This document shows, one piece after another, positions 37,741-49,720 of a DNA stretch of 64,000 bases. The position numbers and the translations under genes are program-made. Under the pieces are notes generated by a model that did no database searches, was not told the origin of the DNA, and was given only the letters and a program-made list of their open reading frames with translations. The DNA comes from Parasponia andersonii (taxonomy: Eukaryota; Streptophyta; Magnoliopsida; Rosales; Cannabaceae). The stretch's first letter is position 1; every line of letters starts with the position of its first letter. Location: the NCBI GenBank assembly GCA_002914805.1, contig JXTB01000069.1, positions 426,668 through 490,667 on the forward strand, written 5' to 3'.

Positions 37741-38973
37741 TCACAGATTACCTATTTGAAGCTTGATTTAGTTTCCTTTTATTACCGCTTAAAGTCGTAT
37801 ATTCTTTATTCGGGTCAGGTCAAATTATTAGTTAAGATGTTAATATGCAACTTAGCGTATTTATCTCACAATTGTTGACTTTCGTTTCCTAGTTGACTAA
37901 TGATATAGATTCAAGTTAGTACGATACGGATTCCAAAATGGGAAAAAAAAGTTGAAAATAAGTTAAAAGGAGAATAAATGGAACTGGGAGAGAAGAAAAA
38001 CAGGTTGTTTTACTTAGAACCTATTCATATTTTCTTGTACAAGGCTCGATTGACACGGTGGCCGAGCACATTGTTTCAAGAAAAGAGATTCAATCATTAA
38101 GCATGTTTATCAATAAATCATGATGACATATTGACATTGTCCTAGTAAAAAGCATTGAAGTCCCCAAATAATTCTAACACCAACCCACCATTTGCTTTAG
38201 CACTGTTCTGCATAAAAGAATTAGATGCAAAGAAAAGCTAAATGACACTTACTATTTCACCAGTGCGGGAGAAAAGAGATTATCATGACTTGTCTAAATT
38301 AAGAGCTTTGCTACTTGCACTAACCAACCAAACAAAAAATAGACGTACACCAGTTCATTTGGTATGCTACAAACGACATCAAACTAGCTATTTTCGGAAC
38401 AATTGAGAGAGAACTATCTTTTGCGTTCCATCTATGTAACTAGACAAAGAACTATGCATCTTAATCCTCCTCAGTGAACTTATTCTCTGGATAAAATATG
38501 GCCACAACTTGCTTCCCAACAAATTTTCTTCGATTTAAGTATGCAACCCTTCATGGGCTTTCGAAGTGCCATTCACTTCTACCTACTCAAGAAACACCCG
38601 AAACGAAACAACAGTCTATTATATGTACAAAAGAGTCAAACTAATATAAAAGTTATAACAAAATTCACTAGTGTACGTACTTTTTTGACAGTGGCTACCT
38701 TATGTATCATTCAAAGCATATACTAGACCATTCAAAAAACTTCAATAGTACGTAGTATAACAATCCCAACATACCTTCCTTACTCCAGGAACAAGAAGTT
38801 TCAAAATGGGTAAGTTCTATGAATAGAAGAAATGAATCCAAGGTGAATTCATATATAGGACATCATTGAGGCTTGTGTGTGAATGTTAGGTAATTGATTC
38901 TCCACGTCATAGTTAAATAGAAAACACACATAAAAAAAAATTAATACGATGTTACCAAATTTTTGGCCCTCCT

Positions 38974-39522
38974 TGATAGTTTTAATAAATAAATATTGAT
39001 GAGCACAATCAATCCAATACACAAAGTATAGCTCATCCAATATATTCAAAGTATAAATAATTACTATTAGAAATTGAATATATAAAATATATTAGATTGA
39101 GTAAAGATTACCTCACTAGCATTCCAAATCTTTTGAGTTGTGATTGTCATATTCTCTGCTTCTTCTTCCTACAAGATCATAAGAACATAGGAGCAAGAGA
39201 GCTTATGAGCTCTTCCTATTCTTCCTCTTCCTCTCATTCTCTCAAAAAATGTCATGCCCCTAGTAGACACATAAAATGTATCTATATATAGGCAATTGTG
39301 ATGAGAAGTGTCATGGCCTAATAGGCCGACCATGACATCATGCATGAGTGAGTCCATGGGCCTCTTACTAGTTATTGAACAAGTATCCAACTTATTATGG
39401 CCTGTATGTAATACAATACAAAGTCAATTATGCATATAAATATAGTTGTCCTTAACATGTTTTAATTAAGATATAGTGAGTTACTAGTGATTATACTATA
39501 GTCTATACAAAATATTTCAACA
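38974..39522 (-). repeat. 3' LTR of the Copia element
   Basis: Collinear with 44933-45475. Adjacent to the polypurine tract at 39523-39535. Confidence 0.9.
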
Positions 39523-42500
39523 TTCTTCCACTTGGATAGTAATCATACAAAATATTCACTTAACCATAATATGTCAAGATACAAGAATCTCTTATAAATA
39601 TGAATAGCCAAAACTAATCATGCATAATATTAAATCAATAGGATACAAGTATCATACATAATCCGGTACTAGAGATTCACAAAGCATGATGACAACTCTC
39701 ATATATGGATCTACTAACATTATACATACTGAGACTAAAACCGAATGTCTCTAATCAATATGTTACTCATCAAATAAACATGTATGCACACATAATAAAA
39801 GGTGACTAAGATCCAGAATATGCATGTACTACATAAAATATAAGCAATCCACATCAATCAATAACATGTTTATCGTAGATAGATGGCGATAAACTCTCAC
39901 TAGTTCAATACAACTAAGACTATTAACAGTACCTCATGGGATATGTGTTCTCAAAACACATAAAAGGTTGACCTTTTGCCAATGAATTCACTAACATATT
40001 ATCTATATGTGTATTTTCAATAGAAATTAAGGTGCTACAACTTTCTCTCCAAAAAATAAGAGCTGTATATCAATAAAATTGGAGCTAACAATGCTTCTCA
40101 AGTTCCAAGAGAAAAATAAAGTTATGAAATCATAACCATAAAGTTTCAGCAACCTTAAAATATAGTGAACTACTCTGAATATTGAAACAAAGTTCCACAG
40201 TCAAATTTCATAACTAGTATCCTCATAACACGCCACAAAAAATTTGTCTCGATGGGCGAGATAGATGTAAATGTCCAATTGATACTAAATCCTAAAACAG
40301 CTCAGTTGTAAGTATCCAATTGGTATAAAATCACATAACACCTCCTTCTACCCTCGTCATAATATACATATGAATAGAATTTTATCATCCATGTGGCCTA
40401 CAATCTCGGCATCACAAAATCCAACTATGTTATGAGTATTGGTCTGCCAATGAATCAATCACAAAATAAGATCTTGGATACCCAAAAAAGATCACTCAAG
40501 TACCTAACTGGCATGCCCAAAATAAATACAATGTCATGGCGTGTGTGTACTCGAGTGTATATATATATTCGACTGCTAACAGTAAACACGTAGGGACTAA
40601 TCTTATATGATCTCTCTCAAATCAACTAATAGACTTTCGGCCTTTCATAATTTATCACATTTCAGAATTAGTGCTATCTAGCAAGAGTAATTATATCCAA
40701 AACTAGATTTTTATAAAGAAATTGATCAATGGAAATTCTTTGAAACAAACTAAAATGCCATTAGAACTATACAAAAAACCTATATTCCTAGAATATATGA
40801 GGCTTTTCTGAGATTCTTCATATCTATATGGCTAATCAATAATTATTTGTCTCACATATCAGGTCAAAATCTTTAAATGTGGGCATAATATCTATAACAT
40901 ATAAAATCATGAATATGTAGTTGCTCTCATTGTCCCTTTCATATACACATTGATCAACAACATTCTCCAAATCACACTAATGGTGACAATCTCATCAAAT
41001 TTGCAATACCAGTATATTGATGTTAATTTCAATCCATAACTAAAAATATGGATCTAATAAATTAGGTATTCATTATCAATAACCTCAAAACCAATCAATG
41101 TAGCCATGTAAATATCCACACTTCATTCAAAATTATAATTCTCGCGTCCATTTAATGAAGTTTCAAGTCAATAGATTAATAACTGCCACAAAACCAATAA
41201 AGTATCTTTAGTAAAAACTAATAAGAAGATATCTCCATAATCAATTTTTTTCAATTGGTATACCATAGTGTCATCCACGATAAGAATTAAGGACTACTAA
41301 TGGCTTACTAATGAATAATCATATTAGAGGTGTAATCAATGTCAAACTCATGTTCCTACCAATAAACTATAAAGTCTCCAAACATTGCAGGTATATCAAA
41401 TTACCATGATCTCCTCAAAAGATATATATATCTCTTCATTCACATATGGAGTCATTAAGTATCACCAGATCGATAGATATAACACGAGTGACTATATGTT
41501 TCTAATCAATCATGGGGGCAACAATTGCAACAAAAACAACAAAAATAGAGATAATAACATAAAATATTTCTCATCGAATAAAATATCTCGCAGCCCATGA
41601 TTTGTACCAAAACCATCAATAAAACTGATAGCTTCATCTGACTCAATCATTAGGGTGGTATGAGACGCATAATCAAATCCAAAATAATCCATTAATCACA
41701 TATGAATCATCATAAATCAATCCTCAAAAGATATCACATAATATCAAGAAATGTGTGATTTATACCCTTTTGCAACACTATATTATCCAGGAAACCTAAT
41801 TATTATTTATAATATCAATTAATATCACATTCTTAGAAATATTTTGCAAAAGGTTTAGGATTATATTTCGTCTTATTGTATCTCTCATAATAACCACTAT
41901 AGTCAGACTTGATCGCTTTAATCCACTTTCCATAAGTTAGACCTTTAGAGTAATAAGCTCAACATGACTATAATATGAGTAGTTATCTATAAAGACCCAT
42001 AGTCATCTATAACCTCTTATAACCTGAGGAATTAATGGTTCAAAAATTCTTGGTATAGATTAATTCCAAAGAAATTGCATAAGTCAATCTTTCTCTTGTA
42101 ACTATGAAAGTTTACTAATCATTAATGTAACAAACATATGCACAATAATCTTAGATAAGAAACTTGTAATACACCATATGAATTTTAATATTGATCTTCC
42201 CATTTGAATTCTAGGATTGTAATCCAATTCTTATACCACAATATATAAGATTTTCGTTTCTTGGACATTTAGGATTATTAATAATATAATTAAATTTTTA
42301 ATTCCGAAAGAAAAGTATATCTTAATCACCCAAAATTAGATATCAAAAACAAGTTACTCTAGGTCGAAAAGAATATAAACAAGTACATATAACCCTAAAA
42401 GAATATCACAAGCCTAGTCATAATCTGATTATCTCCAAAGTATCAACTTTAAGATGATATTTTCCATTAAGTGTACATGTTATTCCAAGACCAGTTGGAA

Positions 42501-44237
42501 CTTAATCTCTATCAATAACATCATATCCTTTATATCATCCTCTTTCGCAACAAGTATTGTTGTCAACTCATCTAAGTCGATTACTCCTCATAACAGTCAA
42601 GTCTTGTCTCTAATCAATTGCTTTTTCTGAACATCATGACCTGATGTAATCAAAATAAACTAGAAAAGGAAGAGGTTTCCTAAAATTCCATACCAATTCC
42701 TACGAGCCTTAATAACTAGAAAAACACATTATCAATGTAATCTTTAACTTCGCTAATACTATCATAAAATCTGGAATTTAAAATACTTAAAAGTCTATAC
42801 TCATCATTGTAAGAAAAATCACCTAAATTTCTCACCAATGATTTCAAAAAATTCCTTAGCAATCTTATCCTCAAAATGCTGTCACAAACTGATTATTCTA
42901 TAAATACCCCATTGACCTTAAAGAACACCTCTTTAAATACTCTTACTCATTATAGAGTTTCAAGGTATCAACTTACTATAAATAGCGGATTTAAGAGTTG
43001 TACGAACTCACAAGGCCTATTCCATTTACTTTATCACATACGATGTGAGATCTATGTCATCAAACATAATATTCCAGCGTCAAAATAGCAGAGATACAAG
43101 GATTGCTTAGATCTAGAGGAAATAACCAAGAGCAATGTCACTAATATGCATGTAAAAACCAAGATCATATTATTTGTTCTTCCTCTATGTTTTCCCAATG
43201 ATCCAATCAATAACACGATCATTGTATGCTAAAGTTCCTTAAGCAAATAAGGACTCAATCAGAGGTAAGGGCCAGGTACCAAATACCACAACTAAATACA
43301 TCAATCTACTATCGATATGACAGAAAAGATTGTGTAGTTCATGACATTCAATGCACTTCCTTGACCAATTTAAGCGTCATACCAAAATAATAAAATTATC
43401 GATAAGATAATTTAATTATGCATATAGACTTAATATTAATTATGATAGATCAAGGGAGAATAAATAACAATAATCATAATTTTTTCATCAACAATCTAAC
43501 ATGTTTAACTCATAACAAGCAAGTATAGAAACATTTAGAATCCATTAAAATCTCACAAAATTCAAATAAGGCTAATCATGTATTTATATTATCAAATAAT
43601 AATTACCACGAAAAATGCACACATAAAATGATTGATAAATCACAAATTATCTATATAATATGCCAAAATTTATTTGTCATTTACAATGAATTTTTTAAGA
43701 AAAAAATATGGCATATAATCATCAAGATATGGCATAGAAAATGCTCAAAATTGACCAAAAATAAGAATATAATAATTAATCAACTATGTTCGATAATTTG
43801 ACAAGTTTAGACTCACGATAGGCGAGTACATAAACTCTCACGATTGTCACAATCTCACAATTAATTATGTCATATAATGTAAAAATTTTCAAAAAAGAAA
43901 TTCAATGCATAAAATAATCCAAAAATATGCATATAATCAAAATTGACATAATTATCAAAATATGCATATCCATGTGTAATGTTAAATTAAATAACATATA
44001 ACTAGATAAAGTATAAGATAGCCTAAATGTGCATATAATTATGCCTAGGAATTAATTTAACTCAAAATTGTGAGATTTATTATTAAAAACAAATTTCAAA
44101 ATATGTGTGATAATTTAATAAAAAAATTTATAATGGCCCAAAGAAATAAACTATCACATAAATATTAGAAAATAAAAAATAAAGCAAGACATCGAAAACC
44201 GCAAACAAAAAAAACTCTTGCGCACACCCTCATGCGC

Positions 44238-44480
44238 CTAGAAAATGTGACATTTTTTTAAAAAAATTCTACTCCTTGAAAAATGACACGTTGTTTGAGT
44301 CCCTAAACTATATATGACATGTCGTTTAATTGAAATAATAGTAAAAGCCCAACATAAACAACGTGTCGTGTGTCGTTTGTTGTTTGATGCACAAATGACA
44401 TGTCGTTTTCGTACAACGACAACCACATTTCTCTACCTTAAACGACATGTCATTTTCACCTGACAGAGGCAAAATGACAT
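44238..44480 (-). repeat. Palindromic ACGACATGTCGT motif cluster in the Copia leader
   Basis: About six variants of the near-palindrome AACGACATGTCGTTT in 240 bp, between the primer site and the putative gag start. Clusters of ACGTCGTTT-type palindromes occur in untranslated leaders of plant retroelements (recall). Confidence 0.7.
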
Positions 44481-44932
44481 GTCATACGGGCTCGTCCCTG
44501 ACCTCCTCTAGTCGGGTTTATTTGACCTTGTTCGGACCCGTTCGACCTGATCTGGCCATTTCTCGACCTCTGGTGCTCCGTTTTTTATGATTCAAAAGGG
44601 GTGTTGCTCCAAATTTTTTTTTCTAATGATTTATGACATTTATTTAGCCAAGAAGATTCAAAATAATCGTGTTTTAATAAACCCATTTTCTATCATTTTT
44701 AAAGCTTTGAACAACTACGAAAATGGCCAAATAAATCTATAAAACTTAGCCAAAATAATACCCACAATTTAAACTCATGGTTTCTATGCTCAACATCACA
44801 TTTACTTGTGCCAAAATTGGATTTTGAAAAAATAAGTATAAAAAACACACGGAAATTAGCTAAAAAAAATCCGAAAATAATGGAATAAAATTTGACAACC
44901 CAAAACCAATAGTAACGAGCTTTGATACCAAT

Positions 44933-45475
44933 TGATAGTTTTAATAAATCAATATTGATGGACATAATCAATCTAATACACAAAGTGTAGTTCATCCAAT
45001 ATATTCAAAGCATAAATAATTACTATGAAAATTGAGTATATCAAATATATTAGATTGAATAAATATTACTTCATTAGCTTTCAAAATCCTTTGAGTTGTG
45101 ATTGTCATTGCTTTCTCTTCCTACAAGATCATGAAGAACATAGGAGCAAGAGAGCTTATGAGCTCCTCCTGTTCTTCCTCTTCCTCTCATTCTCTCAAAT
45201 AATGCCATGCCCCTAGTAGAAACATAAAATGTGTCTATACATAGGCAATTGTGATGGGAGGTGTCATGACCCAATGGGTCGGGCATGACATCAGGAATGA
45301 GGGATCCAATGGACCTCTTACTAATTAGTAAACAAGTGTCAATCCCATTATAGTCCGTATATGATACTATGCAAAATCAATTATACATACAAATATAGTT
45401 ATCTTTAACATGTCTTAATTAAGACATAATGAGTTACTAGTGATTATACAGTAATCTATACAAAATATTCCAACA
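44933..45475 (-). repeat. 5' LTR of the Copia element
   Basis: Adjacent to the primer-binding site (about 44919-44932), which matches initiator-Met tRNA. Confidence 0.9.
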
Positions 45476-46135
45476 CTCCTGTCTCACCTCTTCCATGATA
45501 TCATATAATTCCAGGTCATCTCGCAACTCATCTGGAGAAACTGCTTGAGTAAGACATACGACCCTGGAGGCTGCTGCACCAATAGCAACAGTTCAGTTGT
45601 TGTTGCAATATGGATTTCTGCAAAAGACAATTAATAAAGTGATCCAAGGATGTTACAGAAATTGAAAGTTAAAATAAAAAAAACACACACACACAAATAT
45701 TTCAAAATCAGCAATGTTTATCAACAGTTCAGACTAAAACTAAAGGAAACCAATACAAAGCGTGTTGTTGGATCTTAATGAATAGCGACACATGATTCAC
45801 CGAATGCATGGCATCCTAAAAAGAAAGTTGACTAACAAATAACAACCAAAAAGAAAGAAAATCACAACAAATTAAGAAAGCTGAAGGTGGATACAGGGCT
45901 AAGTAGAAGCAGAAGAGGAAGGTTCATGCAGCTAAAAGAAGACTAACCACAGAAGAGAAAACTGACGAGGACCAAAACCTGACAAACAAAGAAGGTAATC
46001 AGGATAGCCTAAACTTGATTAATAAATATAATGTGTCAAATTTACTATGCTGCTTTCTTGACTTCTTTTATGTTTTTCCAGATATGTCCTTTACTTTTTT
46101 TAACATATATATTTAAAAATTTAGAAAATGGGCAT

Positions 46136-47272
46136 TGTTGTGTAAATTGTGAACACAAATGGATGTATCGAACAAGTAGTAAAGATAATAAGTAGAGTAT
46201 CGTTTTCACGAGAAAATTAATTTTACTAACTACTAAATTATACTAATCCTAATTTGATTTGAATGAACGAAAAGAAAAGAAGGTTTATAATAAAATCAAA
46301 CAAATAAAAGCTAAATACTCTTAAGAATGTTTATATATAATGTTGCCAGTAAATTTTTCTAATGTAATCATTAATCTTTTTTAAGCATTAACAATTTAAT
46401 TTAATAAGCATGATCATACATTTGATAAGAAATTCATTAAGTGTTGACTCGTAGATATCTCTATCCTATAACAATCTCGTAGTAATTTGATCATGACAAA
46501 TTTAATCATATACCTTTCGATCTCAAATCAAATTTCTAAATCTTGCAAAAGTTGGCCAAACATTCACAAGCGTTAAGTACAAATCAAAATTACTCAACAT
46601 TTATGAATAAACAGCAATTGAATTGAAAATTAAGAGAATTTTAACATCATAATCTGCCTACGTCTTCATACTAGAAAAGTAAATTAGTTCATGCAAAACA
46701 AATCCTAAACATCATTTAAAACATGAGTAGAGAGAAGAATAGAACAAAAACCCGAAGTTGAATCAACAACATTCTGTCTCCAACTTGTGAATTGCTCTCT
46801 CTCTCTCTGTGCTCAAAAGTCTCTCCAATGGAGCCTAAAAAGATCTATCTATAAGCCTTGAGGCCTCTTGATCAAAACAGGTAAGTTTGCCAAAAAAACT
46901 ACTAATCAGTACTCGTCATAATACCTAGGCTCTACTTCGAAAGTCTGGCTTCATCAAATTGTAGTGCTCCGGCACTATAGCCTCTGGTTTTCTTATGAAA
47001 TTATTTTGTTTCTAGCGTTGCAGTGCTTCAACTATAGTGCTTAAGCACTATACTTTCTGCCTAGCTTCTACAACGAACTTTTTTAAGCGCCTTTAAACCT
47101 TCATTGAACATTCATAAAACCTTTCATTGCACTTAAACAGCTCCAAGTCCCTCTGTTTTGACATACCTAAAATTTTTAACTAAAACACACATAAAACTTA
47201 CAAAGATTTTCAAGAATTAACCTAATAACAAGCTTAAAAGAAGCTTTACAAGTGAATAGAATTCACTTATCA
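46136..47272 (-). mobile_element. Solo LTR at the duplication junction
   Basis: 1137 bp with TGTTGTGTAA...CACTTATCA ends on the plus strand and a perfect GGCAT target duplication (46131-46135 and 47273-47277). The minus-strand start TGATAAGTGAATTC and the AACGATACTCTACTTATTA stretch near its end are typical of plant gypsy LTRs, by recall. It lies between the U2AF65 intron 10 copy on the left and the PPR flank copy on the right. No internal domain, so solo. Confidence 0.85.
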
Positions 47273-49720
47273 GGCATAATTGGGGAAGAGCAAGTTCTGA
47301 GAGTAGGAAGTTTTGTAGGGGTTTTAGAGAGATGGTTTTAGTTTGGCTTATGTTTTGTGTTGTTTTAGGTATTTGGTGTCATTTGCATGTTTTCTGTTTC
47401 TTTCTATCTCGAATTGAAAAGTAGATGTCGTCTTACTTCAAGTTAGATTCGCATTTTCATGACATGGTAATACTTCGCCTCTACTTACCGAACTGAATAA
47501 TATACAAATAATATAAAACTTTCAGCTTTATTTGATTTTTTTAATAAAAAAGAAAACGAACCCAATACTTTTTGTTTGTTTAAACCATACCCAGAATTTT
47601 ACTCTAGGATTTCATAATTAACTAATTTGGCCACCATGCGGGCAGCCTTGAAGTACAATTCCTACCGAGCTGAAGGTAGAATCCTTAGCAGAATGGTCTT
47701 GCTATCACGATCTAGTGACATTCAGTTGTATGTCACTCTAATTCATCACAATTGTTGGTCTTAATTAAAAATTCGTAGNNNNNNNNNNNNNNNNNNNNNN
47801 NNNNNNNNNNNNNNNNNNNNNNNNNNNNNNNNNNNNNNNNNNNNNNNNNNNNNNNNNNNNNNNNNAAAAAAAAGACCACAACAAATTTGTGTAGTTCTAA
47901 CACGGTTGAATCCAAATCACCCAATACCCAAATTTGTAGTTCTATCATTTTAAATATAAAGGTATAATTCTGCACAAACTAAAAAATAATGTTAAAACTG
48001 TAAAAGACCATATTTAAAGTAAATTACGATCAACCCTAAACAAAAGAAAAACCGTATTCATTCCAAAATGCTTAGTACCTAGTCTTATTCTTTTGTACCT
48101 TTAAATCATATAATGACAATAAAGCAATAAACATACTTCATTGTAGAATTCCTACAAACCATCTCATTTAATTGAGCACTGTTTTGCATAATTGAATTAG
48201 TTTCTATGAAAAATTATCACATTACAATATCAGCAATTACGAGAGAAGAGAGATTATAACTTGTCTGAGTTTTGCTACTTGCATTAACTAGCCAGAAAAG
48301 ACAGAAACCAATTCATTTAGTTTCAATAGTATATGGTACACATGACATCAATCTATTGTGGAACAAAAGAAGAAAGAAAACTAACTGAAAACGGAAAGAA
48401 AACTGTCCTTTAAGTTCCTAAGTAACTAGACAAATACCAAGAACAACTAGCCATCATAATCCCCCTCAGCAAACTTGTTCTCTGGATAAAACACGGCCAC
48501 TACTTGGTTCCCACCAAATTTTCTTCCATTTAACCCTGCACGGGCTTTCGAAGCGCCATCCACTTCTACATACTCAAGAAAGACCTAGAAAGAAAGAACA
48601 TAAGAATCTATCAAGCTATAAAAACTGTCCCTTAGCTTAATATAAAATTCACTAGCTTTTTGGCAAGCTCCCTTATCTATCATTTAAAACACACTACAAT
48701 GGGCAATACAGAAAATTTAGATAGCAATGACATAATTAAATTAAAAGGTACCTTCCCTACTCCAGGGGATGGTTCACCGTCCGCTCCAGGTCGAGGGATC
48801 ACCACTCTCACCAAAGGACCTGCGGAACAAAGGAGTACAAAGTCAGCAAATTCCATGAATAGATGAAAAGAATCCAAGTGAATTCAGATAGAAGGTCATG
48901 GAGGCTTCTGTCTGTATGTTAGGCCTGATTCTTTATAGCAGAATGTGGGACAACAAAAAGGCTGTAAAACAGAAAGATATAACACAGAAAAAAGAAAAAA
49001 TTAATATGATGCGACCAACTTGGCAAGCTACTAAAGTTTAATGAGACAAAAATCAAATAGATAGCAAGATAAGAAAAGTTACCAAATTTTTCTCCCTCCT
49101 GTTTCATGTCTTCCATGATGTCTTCGTATTCCTCATCATCTCTTAGCTCATCTGCAGAAACCACTTGAGTGAGACATACGACATTGGAGGGTGTCACACC
49201 AACAGCGGCACCAGGTTGTTGCAACAACATGAATCTCTGCAAAGAACAAAATTCAGAGTGGAACTGAGAGATAGAGGCTAAAGACAAATATTAAGTTATT
49301 AATAGACGTTATAAAAATTAAAGGTCATTGAAAAAAAAAACACACACAAAATTTCAGTGCAATTCATAAAACATAACGGATCAACTTTAGAAACTGAAGG
49401 CAACCAACACAAAGCATGCTTCTGAGTCTTGATGGACAGAAACACGATTTACTGAATGCATCACATGAAAAAAAAAACGAAAAACAAAAATTAATGTTGA
49501 TCAGCAACAAAAGAAATTGTACGGAACACATAAACAAGAACACAGCAGCCCACAAAGAAAGAAAACCATATGAAGAAGGGTTCAGAGAAGTATAAGACCA
49601 ACCACAGAAAAGAAAACTCAAGAACACAAAGATAGTAACGAGGACAGACTGGATTAGATAATAAATATAGTGTCAAATTTGCGCTGCTTGCTTCTTTTAT
49701 GTTTTTCAACATATGTCCTG
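47273..49720. repeat. Tandem segmental duplication, distal copy (B)
   Basis: Starts GGCATAATTGGGGAAGAGCAAG, matching the PPR leader at 36094-36120, and runs through a PPR 5' flank copy (to about 47525) into the real 3' end of U2AF65. The U2AF65 exons here are the functional ones. The right edge of similarity is near 49720 in intron 10. Confidence 0.85.
47779..47865. other. Assembly gap (87 N)
   Basis: Run of N followed by a poly-A stretch. Short, in the flank between the duplicated PPR promoter and the U2AF65 3' UTR. Confidence 0.99.

Larger units (their letters stand above)
38974..45475 (-). mobile_element. Copia LTR retrotransposon fossil, both LTRs present
   Basis: LTRs 38974-39522 (549 bp) and 44933-45475 (543 bp) have TGATAG...CAACA ends and a perfect CTCCT target duplication (38969-38973 and 45476-45480). 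The minus strand reads a primer site TTGGTATCAAAGC next to the right LTR and a polypurine tract CCAAGTGGAAGAA next to the left LTR, so the element is on the minus strand. A short Copia RNase H-like motif is discernible near 40380-40430, minus strand. The structure is whole but the coding region is heavily decayed, with many breaks and no long frame. LTRs look about 88-90% alike by eye, so it is old. It sits inside the exon 11 copy of the U2AF65 pseudogene. Confidence 0.9.
38451..45625 (-). pseudogene. Truncated U2AF65 pseudogene (exons 11-13), split by a Copia element
   Basis: Exon 13 copy: about 38451-38596 (decayed stop region, CTCTGGATAAAATATGGCCAC as in the real exon). Exon 12 copy: about 38771-38815, with its middle deleted. 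Exon 11 copy: 38954-38973 and, after the inserted Copia, 45481-45622. The intron sequences between them also match the real gene, as does 3' UTR-like sequence from about 38150. No exons 1-10 exist in this copy, it has several frameshifts, and its acceptor sites are decayed. A DNA-level tandem duplicate of the 3' part of the gene at 48447-53927. Not functional. Confidence 0.9.
36094..46135. repeat. Tandem segmental duplication, proximal copy (A)
   Basis: Begins in the PPR leader at CTATAATTGGGGAAGAGC and ends in a copy of U2AF65 intron 10 (similarity fades near 46100). It carries the PPR 5' flank, the U2AF65 3' UTR, and exons 13-11 with introns. The matching distal copy is 47273 to about 49720. 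Copy A was inflated by an LTR-like fragment (about 37310-37990) and the Copia element at 38974-45475. Confidence 0.85.

Noticed and set aside
38041-38085. tRNA-like start (GGTGGCCGAGCAC) in copy A
   Set aside because: No acceptor stem pairing, anticodon arm or TTC-arm could be found downstream.
40393-40593. Plus-strand text KRSLKYLTGMP resembling a Copia polymerase motif
   Set aside because: The element reads on the minus strand by primer site, polypurine tract and RNase H-like motif, so the plus-strand resemblance is chance.
45074-45286. Small open frames shared by 39097-39390 and 45025-45286
   Set aside because: They repeat because they lie in the two LTRs of the Copia element. There is no sign of coding selection.
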